Shown: positions 19,379 to 27,289 of the stretch, piece after piece
Numbering within the stretch: position 1 is the stretch's first letter
Layout: each line of letters starts with the position of its first letter
Source of the DNA: an uncultured Flavobacteriales bacterium
GTDB taxonomy: Bacteria; Bacteroidota; Bacteroidia; Flavobacteriales_D; Sanyastnellaceae
Direction: 5' to 3'
NCBI GenBank assembly: GCA_943787435.1
Contig: CALSMK010000029.1
Location: forward strand, 31,438-95,437
DNA length: 64,000 nucleotides
Made by a program: the position numbers and the translations under genes
The notes under the pieces: generated by a model
Databases searched by the model: none
The model's input: the letters and a program-made list of their open reading frames with translations, nothing else
What the model was told of the DNA's origin: nothing

Positions 19379-19615
19379 TTATTCGACTAAACCCCATTTT
19401 TTAACTACGAAAAAACCAAATATTCCGATTAATATGTAGGGCACAGCCATGATATAAAGGATGCCTTGGTTGATTCCTCGGCCCACGGCTCCCTCGGCTG
19501 CACTGTCCTCTGCCACGGCTTTGCACATGACACATTGGGCGTCCACATCCGCCAACATCAGGATGGCGGCCATCGCCAATGCGAATCGGGCAATAGAGAC
19601 GGACCGCCGGGTCAT
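19379..19615 (-). CDS. Small membrane protein with CxxC, in the oxidase operon
   Basis: This 78-residue protein starts immediately after the stop of the DUF420 gene. It has an N-terminal hydrophobic segment (ARFALAMAAILMLADVDAQ) that could be a signal peptide, a CVMC motif just behind it, and one clear membrane helix (GILYIMAVPYILIGIFGFFV) with a positively charged end. The CxxC placed next to the membrane, and its fixed position behind SCO and DUF420 genes, suggest a part in metal or thiol chemistry of oxidase assembly. No named family was recognised, so this is contextual. Confidence 0.7.
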   Translation of the reverse strand: MTRRSVSIARFALAMAAILMLADVDAQCVMCKAVAEDSAAEGAVGRGINQGILYIMAVPYILIGIFGFFVVKKWGLVE

Positions 19616-20167
19616 TCAGTGAGGGTAGTAAGGTGAGATCATCAAATACACAATCACCCCTGTCGCCGTTACATACAGCCACATCGGCATGGTGATTTTG
19701 GCAATTTTCCTGTGCTTGGCCACATCGCCCATCAAGCCCCGGGCGTAGCTGAACAAAGCCAATGGGACAATGGCAACAGACAGCAAGATGTGGCTGACGA
19801 GTACGATGAAATAGACAGTCCGGATGGCGCCTTCACCACCAAATTTCGTGGAGTCGGTGAGCATGTGAAAGGTCACATAGCTCGTCAAAAAGAGCGCCGA
19901 CAATGCCAAAGCCGCTGTGTTGAGGATTTTGTGTCTTTGGACTTTCCCTTTGCGAATCGAAATGAAGCTGGCCAGCAAGCAGCAAAATGCGGAGGCATTG
20001 AAAATGGCATTCAGCCTCGGCAGCCAATAAACCTGGCGTAAAGTTTCTTCAGAAAGGCCCTCTGCAGAGGGGATGAGGAACAACGCCACGACGATCAACG
20101 GAATGGCGATAGACAGGGTCCAGACAAACCGCCCGATGGCCTTGGGGTTGACTTGGTTGGCGTTCAT
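19616..20167 (-). CDS. DUF420 membrane protein of oxidase operon
   Basis: The 183-residue product has about five membrane helices and the pattern of DUF420 proteins, including LNAIFNASAFCCLLASFISI, HKILNTAALALSALFLTSYV and a conserved histidine helix in VSHILLSVAIVPLALF. Homologues are found with caa3/cytochrome oxidase assembly genes, and CtaM of Bacillus is a related example required for oxidase maturation. Its ATG overlaps the SCO gene stop (ATGA), so translation is probably coupled. The role in haem a or copper insertion is inferred from context. Confidence 0.88.
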   Translation of the reverse strand: MNANQVNPKAIGRFVWTLSIAIPLIVVALFLIPSAEGLSEETLRQVYWLPRLNAIFNASAFCCLLASFISIRKGKVQRHKILNTAALALSALFLTSYVTFHMLTDSTKFGGEGAIRTVYFIVLVSHILLSVAIVPLALFSYARGLMGDVAKHRKIAKITMPMWLYVTATGVIVYLMISPYYPH

Positions 20168-21462
20168 GGGGTATGGGTCGGGGTCGGATCGGAATTGGCA
20201 ATGAGGATGTACATGTCCTCTAACAACCCATCGACCTCTGAGGTTTTCGTTCCATCATAGGTTCCCCTGAGGCGTCCTTCAGTGTCCACAAGAATGATCT
20301 GATCGGAATGAAAAAAACCGCCTTCCGCCGTGTCGCTGGCCAATGCAGTCAACAAGTATCCCTCTTGAAGAAGGGGGTACAGGTCGGATTTTGGACCTGT
20401 GAGAAAACGCCAGAGGTCAGGGTCAGCACCCAGCCTGTCTGCATACCGCTTCATGCGATCAGGGGTGTCGTGGTCAGGGTCCACGGTATGGGTGACAATG
20501 CTGACCCGATCGCCAAGCCCTTCGGCAAGCAACCGATCGTGAACGCGCGAAAGTTGACTGCTGATCACAGGGCAAATGGTCGGGCAAGAGGTGAAAAATG
20601 CATCCGCCAGTCTGATTTTACCCGCGAAGTCCTTGTGGCTGCACTCCCTTCCCAACTGATCGGTCAAGGCAAATTTGGGCACGGTGTGGTAGAGGGTGTC
20701 TGATTCACCATCACCGGAGGGCATCCAATCCCGTGGTCCCAAAAAAGGCAGAGGGGGTGCTGCTTCCAGCAGGCTTTGCTTCTTCAAGCCCTCGAGTTTT
20801 CGTTTTTTCAGCAGTGCAATGTCTTCCACAGCTTCGCCCATTTCGTGTTCGCTTGAGGCGAGGTATTTCTGCCGGACATACCCTTGATCATCAATCAGCA
20901 AGAGGGTGGCAATGTTGTAGGGGTCATTGGGATCTCGGTCTACACCGAGGTCGAGGGTGATCAAGCTGTCGATTTGCGATTGTTCTCCGGTCAAGAAGCG
21001 CCACTTGTCTGGGTACCGGTTGTAACGCTCGTTGCGTGACACGTAGTTCAGCAGGCGCTCTGGGGTGTCATGCTCGGTGTCCAGGGAAATGCACAACAGG
21101 CCCACGTCGGGTTCATCGCGGTACCTCCAATTGGCCCACAACAATTGCTGGGTCAGTTGGGTGAGGTAGGGCGTTGACGCTGTATCGGTGGTCATGAAGG
21201 CGACCAACCAAAATGAATCAGAGAGCGAGGCTCGGGTTACCGAATTTCCTTGCTGGTCCACCAGATCAAAGTCGGGCAACCTTCTGGCATTCGCCGGACG
21301 TTCTACTCGGGTTCCGTCTTGAGCGAAGTAATCGAGGTCCCCGAATTCGTGCCGCATACCGCGGCCAAGGAACAAGAGAAGGAGAAGGGGCAGGCCCGGA
21401 AGGGCAGCCACCAAAAGAAACCGCTTCCAGACGCTTCGTTTGGACGGATTGGGGTGGCCCAT
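20164..21462 (-). CDS. Tandem SCO/thioredoxin-fold protein, first domain inactive-looking
   Basis: This 432-residue protein is about twice the usual SCO length. After a membrane anchor (residues 15-33) it has two thioredoxin-like SCO domains. The second (about 255-425) holds the copper motif SCPTICP with Cys293 and Cys297 and the distal His in GGFFHSDQIILVD. The first (about 60-200) keeps the fold, for example LDTEHDTPERLLNY and WRFLTG which mirror VDPDHDTPDRMKRY and WRFLTG in the second, but its motif position reads TTDTASTPY with no cysteine. SCO proteins deliver copper to the CuA site of subunit II. The duplication may give a scaffold or partner-binding domain. It lies 6 bases after the subunit IV gene. 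Confidence 0.88.
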   Translation of the reverse strand: MGHPNPSKRSVWKRFLLVAALPGLPLLLLLFLGRGMRHEFGDLDYFAQDGTRVERPANARRLPDFDLVDQQGNSVTRASLSDSFWLVAFMTTDTASTPYLTQLTQQLLWANWRYRDEPDVGLLCISLDTEHDTPERLLNYVSRNERYNRYPDKWRFLTGEQSQIDSLITLDLGVDRDPNDPYNIATLLLIDDQGYVRQKYLASSEHEMGEAVEDIALLKKRKLEGLKKQSLLEAAPPLPFLGPRDWMPSGDGESDTLYHTVPKFALTDQLGRECSHKDFAGKIRLADAFFTSCPTICPVISSQLSRVHDRLLAEGLGDRVSIVTHTVDPDHDTPDRMKRYADRLGADPDLWRFLTGPKSDLYPLLQEGYLLTALASDTAEGGFFHSDQIILVDTEGRLRGTYDGTKTSEVDGLLEDMYILIANSDPTPTHTP

Positions 21463-21468
21463 AGGGGC

Positions 21469-21846
21469 TTAGTGGAACATCAAGTCCATCCCAAAGTGGG
21501 AGGCGCCTTCCGTCAAGGCGATGAAAATCAGATAGCCCACAAAAAGGAAGTAAGGGGCGATCACTGCGTTGCGCAAGTTTTTGCGCTCTTCACCCAAGTG
21601 CATGAAGCTCATCACGATATAGCCAGCTTTGAGCAAAGTCAAGATGATGAAGGTCCATTTGATGGCCGTCCATGTGAAAGTTTCTGACCGCTTAAACATC
21701 ACGCCCATGCCCACCTCTACAGCCGTAATGGCGGAGAGGATGATGGTGACCATGTACACCTTCTTGCGGATAGCACGCCCTTGCTCTTCGCTGTGGTGGG
21801 CGTTCAGTGCGTAGCTGTCGTTGACTATGAGATCGTCGCGCTCCAT
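21469..21846 (-). CDS. Cytochrome c oxidase subunit IV-type protein
   Basis: The ATG at 21846 (125 residues, MERDDLIVNDSYALN) fits better than an upstream frame because it follows the subunit III stop by one base. Three membrane helices are visible: VYMVTIILSAITAVEVGMGV, WTAIKWTFIILTLLKAGYIV and the helix ending the protein near VIAPYFLFVGYLIFIALTEG. The FMHLGEE motif after helix two is typical of prokaryotic subunit IV proteins of haem-copper oxidases. It is a small accessory subunit of the inner-membrane oxidase. Position between subunit III and SCO genes supports the call. Confidence 0.88.
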   Translation of the reverse strand: MERDDLIVNDSYALNAHHSEEQGRAIRKKVYMVTIILSAITAVEVGMGVMFKRSETFTWTAIKWTFIILTLLKAGYIVMSFMHLGEERKNLRNAVIAPYFLFVGYLIFIALTEGASHFGMDLMFH

Positions 21847-21847
21847 G

Positions 21848-22828
21848 TCAGATGAGGTAGAAGAAGGTAAAAACAAAGACCCACACCAGGTCGACAAAGT
21901 GCCAATAGAGGCCCACTTTCTCGACCATTTCGTAGTGGTTGCGGCGTTCCATCACCCGGTTCAGAACCAGGAAAAAGACCACAATGTTGATGATCACACC
22001 TGAAAACACGTGGAATCCGTGAAAGCCAGTGATGAAGAAAAAGAAGTCGCTGTAGCTCTGCTGAACGGCATACTCGCTGTCGTGCAGGTTGGCTCCAAAT
22101 GAGAAGTTTTCGGAGCGGGCTTCCCACAATGTGGCCATGGCCTCACCTTCAAGAACGGTTTCTCCCTCAACGTACTTGTTGATGGTCAGACCATGCAAGT
22201 GGGCTTCGTGGGGATGATCTCCAAGTTCGGTCAGGACCACATGGTCTGCATCACCACTGAGGGTCACCGCTGGATTGCCGTCCAAGTGCATCTCCATAAG
22301 GTGACCAAAATGGTGGTCCATGAAAACGGCCTCTCCGGCGTTCATCTCAATGGCATTGCCATCAGGTCCGGTGATGGTGACATCCTCAGCGAGCAAAAAG
22401 CTGCCGCCGCTGCCGTGAATGAAGTGACTCCATTCCCAAGCTTGGCTGCCCAAAAAGAAGAATCCACCGATGATGGTGAACGCCATCCACTTTAGAACTT
22501 CTTTCCTGTTGTTTCGGTGGCCTGCCTCTACGGCCAGCACCATGGTGACCGAGCTGACGATCAAAATGAAGGTCATCAAGGCTACATAAATCAGCGGGTA
22601 TTGCCCCTCCAATCCTGGCAGAGCCCGGAAGACTTGTTCGCCAATGGGCCATGCTGCCGTTGAACCTGCACGGCTAAAGCCGTAGGCTACGAGCAGCCCT
22701 CCGAACGTCAAAGCGTCCGATACGAGGAAGTACCACATCATCATTTTGCCGTAGCTCACGCTGAACGGCGAGCGGCCTCCTTCCCAGAGAACTTCCTTCG
22801 ATATTGCTTTGCTTGCCTCTCCCGACAT
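21848..22828 (-). CDS. Cytochrome c oxidase subunit III (paralogue with long insert)
   Basis: The 326-residue protein is a subunit III: GKMMMWYFLVSDALTFGGLL opens it and the end carries FFFFITGFHGFHVFSG and GLYWHFVDLVWVFVFTFFYL, the conserved helices with the histidine pairs. It is much longer than the usual 190-260 residues. The extra is a hydrophilic stretch of about 105 residues between WEWSHFIHGSG and HDSEYAVQQSYSD, rich in His, Asp and Glu (for example MDHHFGHLMEMHLDG and DHPHEAHLHG). It would lie outside the membrane. A second subunit III gene is directly upstream, 33 bases away. Confidence 0.9.
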   Translation of the reverse strand: MSGEASKAISKEVLWEGGRSPFSVSYGKMMMWYFLVSDALTFGGLLVAYGFSRAGSTAAWPIGEQVFRALPGLEGQYPLIYVALMTFILIVSSVTMVLAVEAGHRNNRKEVLKWMAFTIIGGFFFLGSQAWEWSHFIHGSGGSFLLAEDVTITGPDGNAIEMNAGEAVFMDHHFGHLMEMHLDGNPAVTLSGDADHVVLTELGDHPHEAHLHGLTINKYVEGETVLEGEAMATLWEARSENFSFGANLHDSEYAVQQSYSDFFFFITGFHGFHVFSGVIINIVVFFLVLNRVMERRNHYEMVEKVGLYWHFVDLVWVFVFTFFYLI

Positions 22829-22861
22829 GACGCTGATTTGCGCCGCAATATTACGCCATCC

Positions 22862-23674
22862 TCAGTGGATGAAGAAGAGGAAGGCGAACAGGTATATCCA
22901 CAAGAGGCCCAGGAAGTGCCAATAGACCCCTGCAGTGTGCAATCTGACGGTGTCACCGGGATGGATGACCCCCTTCAAAATCCGCACCCCATTGACCACC
23001 AAGTAGGTCAATCCAAGCGCCAAATGGAGCAGGTGAATGAAGATGAGGATGTACAAATAACCCGCCGCGGAATTGGAAGTACGCACCACATCAATGCTGA
23101 TGTCTCGGGACATCAAAACATCATCTGCAGCGAAAATTTCTCCAGTGGACGGGCGATAATTCAGCGGGACCCCATCCTGTGTAATGGTGAAGTCCTTGCC
23201 CCATTCTGCTGGGCCATTGATGAGGTTTTTGATGCTGTTCCAACGGTAGGCTTTGGCACCGCTGGCCGACTCATCGATGGTCCATCCCATGCCTTTCTGC
23301 TGCAATTCTTCCCAGCCTTGCCATTGCATCATGCTGAACCCAAGTCCCAGCGCAAAGGCGATGGCGAGGTGGATGAAGCTGGCTTGGGTTTTGCCTTGTT
23401 TCATGGACCGCAGGCTGAGGTACATGGGCAAAGAGCTTGCGATGATCAGGGCGTTGCTGATCCACAGGGCCCGAGGCGCTTCGATGTGAACCCAGTATTG
23501 GCCCACGTTGGATACGATGTAGGCCGACGTGAATCCTGCAAAAAGCATGACGACGGCGAAGAGGATGAAGTACATCAACATCTTCTTGGTGCGGTCACGG
23601 ACTTCGGGATCCAATCCTTCGAATACGTCCATGCGCCCTTTGGGGGCTTCCTGTGCGGCTTCTTTGCTGTTCAT
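22862..23674 (-). CDS. Cytochrome c oxidase subunit III (first paralogue)
   Basis: With the ATG at 23674 the product has 270 residues. Helices typical of subunit III are present: KMLMYFILFAVVMLFAGFTS, LWISNALIIASSLPMYLSLR, and the end with VYWHFLGLLWIYLFAFLFF. Like its neighbour it has an insert of about 80 residues between GWEELQQKGMGWT and SAAGYLYILIFIHLLHLALG. Having two subunit III-like genes side by side implies a heterodimeric pair in one oxidase, or two oxidases sharing the locus; subunits I and II are not in the window. The start at 23701 would add nine residues without a clear benefit. Confidence 0.9.
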   Translation of the reverse strand: MNSKEAAQEAPKGRMDVFEGLDPEVRDRTKKMLMYFILFAVVMLFAGFTSAYIVSNVGQYWVHIEAPRALWISNALIIASSLPMYLSLRSMKQGKTQASFIHLAIAFALGLGFSMMQWQGWEELQQKGMGWTIDESASGAKAYRWNSIKNLINGPAEWGKDFTITQDGVPLNYRPSTGEIFAADDVLMSRDISIDVVRTSNSAAGYLYILIFIHLLHLALGLTYLVVNGVRILKGVIHPGDTVRLHTAGVYWHFLGLLWIYLFAFLFFIH

Positions 23675-23717
23675 GATGTGTAGGTGCACAGGGAGAACCA
23701 TCCTGTGCCGATGTGGT

Positions 23718-24605
23718 TCAGGGGGTCTTGTCGAGTACGTACGTGAGTTGCACGATTGGGAGGTACAAGAAGCTCGCGAACATCAATTGACGTGCGTTTT
23801 TGACATCGAGATTGCGCCAAAGTCGATAGGCAGGGATCAAAAATCCGATGCCTGCCAGGATGGCCACCACAAAGGCAGCATCTCCCACCATGGGGGCATT
23901 TCCTGGAAGTGCCCATGGCAACAAACTGGCCGGAATGCAGAGCATGGTATAGATCAAAATTTGTCGGGCACTCACTTCAGAACGGCCTGATTGGAAGGGC
24001 AGCATCCGATACCCCGCCTTCAAATAATCTTCATGTGCCACCCAGGCAATGGCCCAAAAGTGGGGGAATTGCCACATGAATTGCACGGCAAAGAGGGTTC
24101 CCGGTTCAATGCCAAAACTGTGGGTGGCGGCCACGTACCCGAGCATGGGGGGGATGGCGCCGGGGATGGCGCCCACCAAGACGCTGAAGCCAGTTTTGGA
24201 TTTGAGAGGGGTGTATGCCAGTACGTAACTCGTCAAGGCCAGCAATCCAAGAAGGCCGGCCCTGACTCCGAGGTCAAACAAAGCCAGCAGGCCCAAAATC
24301 CCTGCGGCAGAAGAAAGGACGGCGGCGGTTTGAACGCTCATGCGACCTGTGGGAAGCGGGCGGTTGGCCGTGCGTCCCATTTTACCGTCGGCTTCTTTTT
24401 CTATGATTTGGTTGAATCCATTCGAAGCCCCTGTCAGCAGATATCCGCCAATGGTCAATTCCAAAAAGGGCATCAGGCCAATGCTGCTGCTTCCCATGAA
24501 CCACCCCAAAACCGCGCTCAACACCACGAATGTGCCAAGCCTGAGCTTAAACAGAACTGCAATGTCCTTGAACAAGGTGGGGGTGGGCTCAGTGGTGGCC
24601 GTCAT
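23718..24605 (-). CDS. ctaB: Protoheme IX farnesyltransferase (haem O synthase)
   Basis: The 295-residue integral membrane prenyltransferase adds a farnesyl group to haem b, giving haem O, the precursor of haem A. It has the UbiA-family signature GASNGFNQIIEKEADGKMGR (near residues 59-78) with the N-x-x-(E/D) metal site, followed by TANRPLPTGRM, and the second aspartate-rich loop in WVAHEDYLKAGYRMLPF. About nine helices are seen. It is the first gene of the tight oxidase operon that runs to at least 19379. Haem A synthase is not seen nearby. Confidence 0.95.
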   Translation of the reverse strand: MTATTEPTPTLFKDIAVLFKLRLGTFVVLSAVLGWFMGSSSIGLMPFLELTIGGYLLTGASNGFNQIIEKEADGKMGRTANRPLPTGRMSVQTAAVLSSAAGILGLLALFDLGVRAGLLGLLALTSYVLAYTPLKSKTGFSVLVGAIPGAIPPMLGYVAATHSFGIEPGTLFAVQFMWQFPHFWAIAWVAHEDYLKAGYRMLPFQSGRSEVSARQILIYTMLCIPASLLPWALPGNAPMVGDAAFVVAILAGIGFLIPAYRLWRNLDVKNARQLMFASFLYLPIVQLTYVLDKTP

Positions 24606-24630
24606 AGCGGGGGACGAAATTAGTCTTGTC

Positions 24631-26085
24631 CTACCAATCGGCGCCCAAGAAGGGGCCTGTAGTTCGAATTCCGCAACCTACCCACCACTGGTTGGCGGGG
24701 TAAATCAAAGACGACGGGTGGAATTCAGCCCCTCGAATCACCTGAAAAAAGGCCTGGGCATTCAGATTTCGAATCCAATCGACATCCTTGGCTACATCGA
24801 GGACAGTTGTGGTTTTGTGTCTGCGCTGACCGTTGAGCCAAGCGTAGGTTTCGGCCGTCCGATGGATGTCCCCAATTTGAGGCAGAGCACCTGAAGGATG
24901 GTCGGGGTCGAGGGCATCGCCTCTGACTGAGCCGGTCCACCTCAGATGCACCACCCAACCTCGGCCAGTCCAGTTTCCTTCAAAGGCGCATTCAGCAAAA
25001 TTGGCACCGAGCGGATGGGCCAAAGGCGTGATCCCGTGAACATAGGCCGCTGACCTGGTGAAGTGGCTGTAAGTCCAAGGCCGGGCTGCTGCGCATTCAA
25101 CGCGCCAACCGCCCCAACGGGTTGCCCAATCCACGCCACCAAGCAGTCCGAACTTGTTTCCCCACCATTGGGTGCCGCCAAGGAGTTCGGATACAATCAA
25201 TTCATCCAAAACAAATTGCCCATAGATGGACCTTCTGAGTTTGGCGTTGGAACCCAATAGCAATCGGCCTTCGGCTCCCACAAGGGCATTGTCTGAGCTT
25301 CCTTGGGCATATTCTGTGGGCCGTAGACTCGCGAGTGGAATGAGGTAATGGGGTTCCCAGGATCGCTCGCCATCTGCCGTGTTCCAAACTACAGCCCCCC
25401 AAAGTGCCGCTGTGAATCGTTGTCCAAAATCCAGCTCCAATCGGTGGGCAACCACCATTCTTTGGATGTTGGACCGAATGGCCCCTTGGGAGGGCACCCA
25501 AGTTTCAGGATTCCCGATGGCCTCAGGGGTGCAAGCCATGTACCGCTGTCCCCTCAGTGCTTCAATGCGGTGTCGGTACCGAAGGCGTCCACCACCATCG
25601 AGTTTGACTTGGACAAATGGCACCGGAGCCACATGCCTTCCCCGAAACATCGAACGTCTTCCCCAGCCATCGTGCAGGGTGTCTTGTCCCAAGTCAATTT
25701 GAACACTGGGCAGAGGGATCCAAGTCCAGCGACCGCGCCAGCGAGAAGCGGCATTCCCATGACCATGCTTTCGGTTGAATCCGAAGTCCATGAAACGTTG
25801 GGCAAACAGGGTGTTGCCGCTGATGTAATCATAAGAACCTGACAAGCTCCATGTCGGCTGCTGGGTCTCAAGGGTCAGAGAAATGGCCGCGATTCCTTTG
25901 GCGTTTGAGCCGGCGTACTGACTGGAATGCCAACCCCCCGCGGCCATGATTTGTGGGGCAAAACGAAGGGTGTCGCTCAGGGACGAATTGGCCTTTGTTT
26001 GTTCACTGAAATCGGGTGATCCGGCGCACAGGCCGAAACAACAGAACATCAATAAGAACGGGAGGATTTTGCCCATACCGAGCAA
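24631..26085 (-). CDS. Outer membrane barrel, Wzi/RemB-like
   Basis: The 484-residue protein has a signal peptide (ILPFLLMFCCFGLCAGS) and a repeating pattern of alternating hydrophobic residues, aromatic girdles and short turns, as in large outer-membrane barrels. Stretches such as SIYGQFVLDELIVSELLGGT, PWTYSHFTRSAAYVHG and TPLAHPLGANFAE resemble Bacteroidota proteins annotated as capsule-assembly Wzi or gliding protein RemB. Wzi binds capsular polysaccharide at the surface. It ends in Trp. The neighbouring WecA-like transferase and a second barrel of the same kind at 27290 point to surface polysaccharide. The family link rests on recalled motifs and is moderate. Confidence 0.65.
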   Translation of the reverse strand: MLGMGKILPFLLMFCCFGLCAGSPDFSEQTKANSSLSDTLRFAPQIMAAGGWHSSQYAGSNAKGIAAISLTLETQQPTWSLSGSYDYISGNTLFAQRFMDFGFNRKHGHGNAASRWRGRWTWIPLPSVQIDLGQDTLHDGWGRRSMFRGRHVAPVPFVQVKLDGGGRLRYRHRIEALRGQRYMACTPEAIGNPETWVPSQGAIRSNIQRMVVAHRLELDFGQRFTAALWGAVVWNTADGERSWEPHYLIPLASLRPTEYAQGSSDNALVGAEGRLLLGSNAKLRRSIYGQFVLDELIVSELLGGTQWWGNKFGLLGGVDWATRWGGWRVECAAARPWTYSHFTRSAAYVHGITPLAHPLGANFAECAFEGNWTGRGWVVHLRWTGSVRGDALDPDHPSGALPQIGDIHRTAETYAWLNGQRRHKTTTVLDVAKDVDWIRNLNAQAFFQVIRGAEFHPSSLIYPANQWWVGCGIRTTGPFLGADW

Positions 26086-26107
26086 ACGTAAGGCGGATCT
26101 GCACCAA

Positions 26108-27184
26108 TCAGTGGGCAGAGGCCTTTTTGTGGCGCATGGTCCGCAAAATCAATTGGACTTTCTCTGCGGTGAACAAAAGAACCGGCAACATGAATGCGAC
26201 GCCAAGCAGGATGAAGAAAGCCAAAGTGCTGGAATCGGTCGGCATCAGGAATCCAATGACCACCATGATCAAAGTGTAAGTATGGATGATGAAAGCCGTT
26301 TGCAAATGGCTATAACCGAAACGAAGAATTTTGTGATGGAGGTGGTTCCGGTCCGGCGAGAATGGTGATCGGCCATCGAGTACCCGGAGGGTGAAAACAC
26401 GCAAGGTGTCGACCAGTGGATAGCTGAGGGTGGTCATGGCCAAAATGGGCAAGCTTTTTTGACTCCATGCTTGTGGAACCAGCTCTGCAGGTGTGGCCAT
26501 GATGCTCGACGCCATCACATAAATAAACATCCCCAGCACCAGCGATCCGCTGTCGCCCATGAAGATTCTGGCAGGGGAAATGTTGAACAGGATGAACCCT
26601 GCCAATGCGCCTGCCATCGCCAGACATAGGATAAAGAAATCCGGTTGGTCTGTGATTTGGAACCACAAGGCACAAGACAGCGTAGCGAGAAGACCATAAC
26701 CCCCGGCCAAAGTATCGATTCCATCAATCAGGTTGACAGCGTTGACCACCACAATGTAGACGAACAAAGAGAATGGAATGGACACATAAGAAGGAAGTTC
26801 ATGGACTCCAAAAAGACCTCCAAAACTCTGAATTTCGAAGCCGCCGGCGACCACCAGGATGATGCCCACTGCAATTTGGGCGAAGAGCTTTTTTAGGGGG
26901 TCCAGATCAGCAAGGTCGTCCTTCAGACCAAGGAAGAACAGAATGGTGGACGCAGCAGCAATTCGAAGAAAAGCAATGCCAGCTCCACCTTCAGGTTGAA
27001 CCAACAAAGTGGTGGTGACGAGGGTGCCGATAAAGATGAGTACACCTCCAAGGCGGGGAACGCTTCTCTTGTGGACTTTCCGATCCTCTTCAGGGTCGTC
27101 CAATAGGTTTTTTTGAAACGCAAGTCTGATGAGGGAGGGCATCCCTAACACGACAATGAGAAACGAAACAAAAAAGGCAAGCAT
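26108..27184 (-). CDS. Undecaprenyl-phosphate glycosyl-1-phosphate transferase, WecA/TagO type
   Basis: I take the ATG at 27184 (358 residues) because it begins directly with the first helix, MLAFFVSFLIVVLG. The MraY/WecA family motifs are in order: LLDDPEEDRKVHKRSVPRLG, FLGLKDDLADLDPLKK with the Asp pair, NAVNLIDGIDTLAGGYG, FMGDSGSLVLG, and the HxH loop SPDRNHLHHKI. Absence of the MraY-specific signature and presence of HLHH favour the WecA/TagO/Rfe branch that starts O-antigen, capsule or related glycans by moving a sugar-1-phosphate from a UDP-sugar to undecaprenyl phosphate. About eleven helices are seen. Confidence 0.9.
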   Translation of the reverse strand: MLAFFVSFLIVVLGMPSLIRLAFQKNLLDDPEEDRKVHKRSVPRLGGVLIFIGTLVTTTLLVQPEGGAGIAFLRIAAASTILFFLGLKDDLADLDPLKKLFAQIAVGIILVVAGGFEIQSFGGLFGVHELPSYVSIPFSLFVYIVVVNAVNLIDGIDTLAGGYGLLATLSCALWFQITDQPDFFILCLAMAGALAGFILFNISPARIFMGDSGSLVLGMFIYVMASSIMATPAELVPQAWSQKSLPILAMTTLSYPLVDTLRVFTLRVLDGRSPFSPDRNHLHHKILRFGYSHLQTAFIIHTYTLIMVVIGFLMPTDSSTLAFFILLGVAFMLPVLLFTAEKVQLILRTMRHKKASAH

Positions 27185-27289
27185 GATAAAGTGACGACAG
27201 TACTTGTGAGCTACCACGCGAAGGTATTAGCACTGACGATGTGGCGAAGGTAAATTCAGTTGTAAGATGTTGCTTACACGCACACAAAT

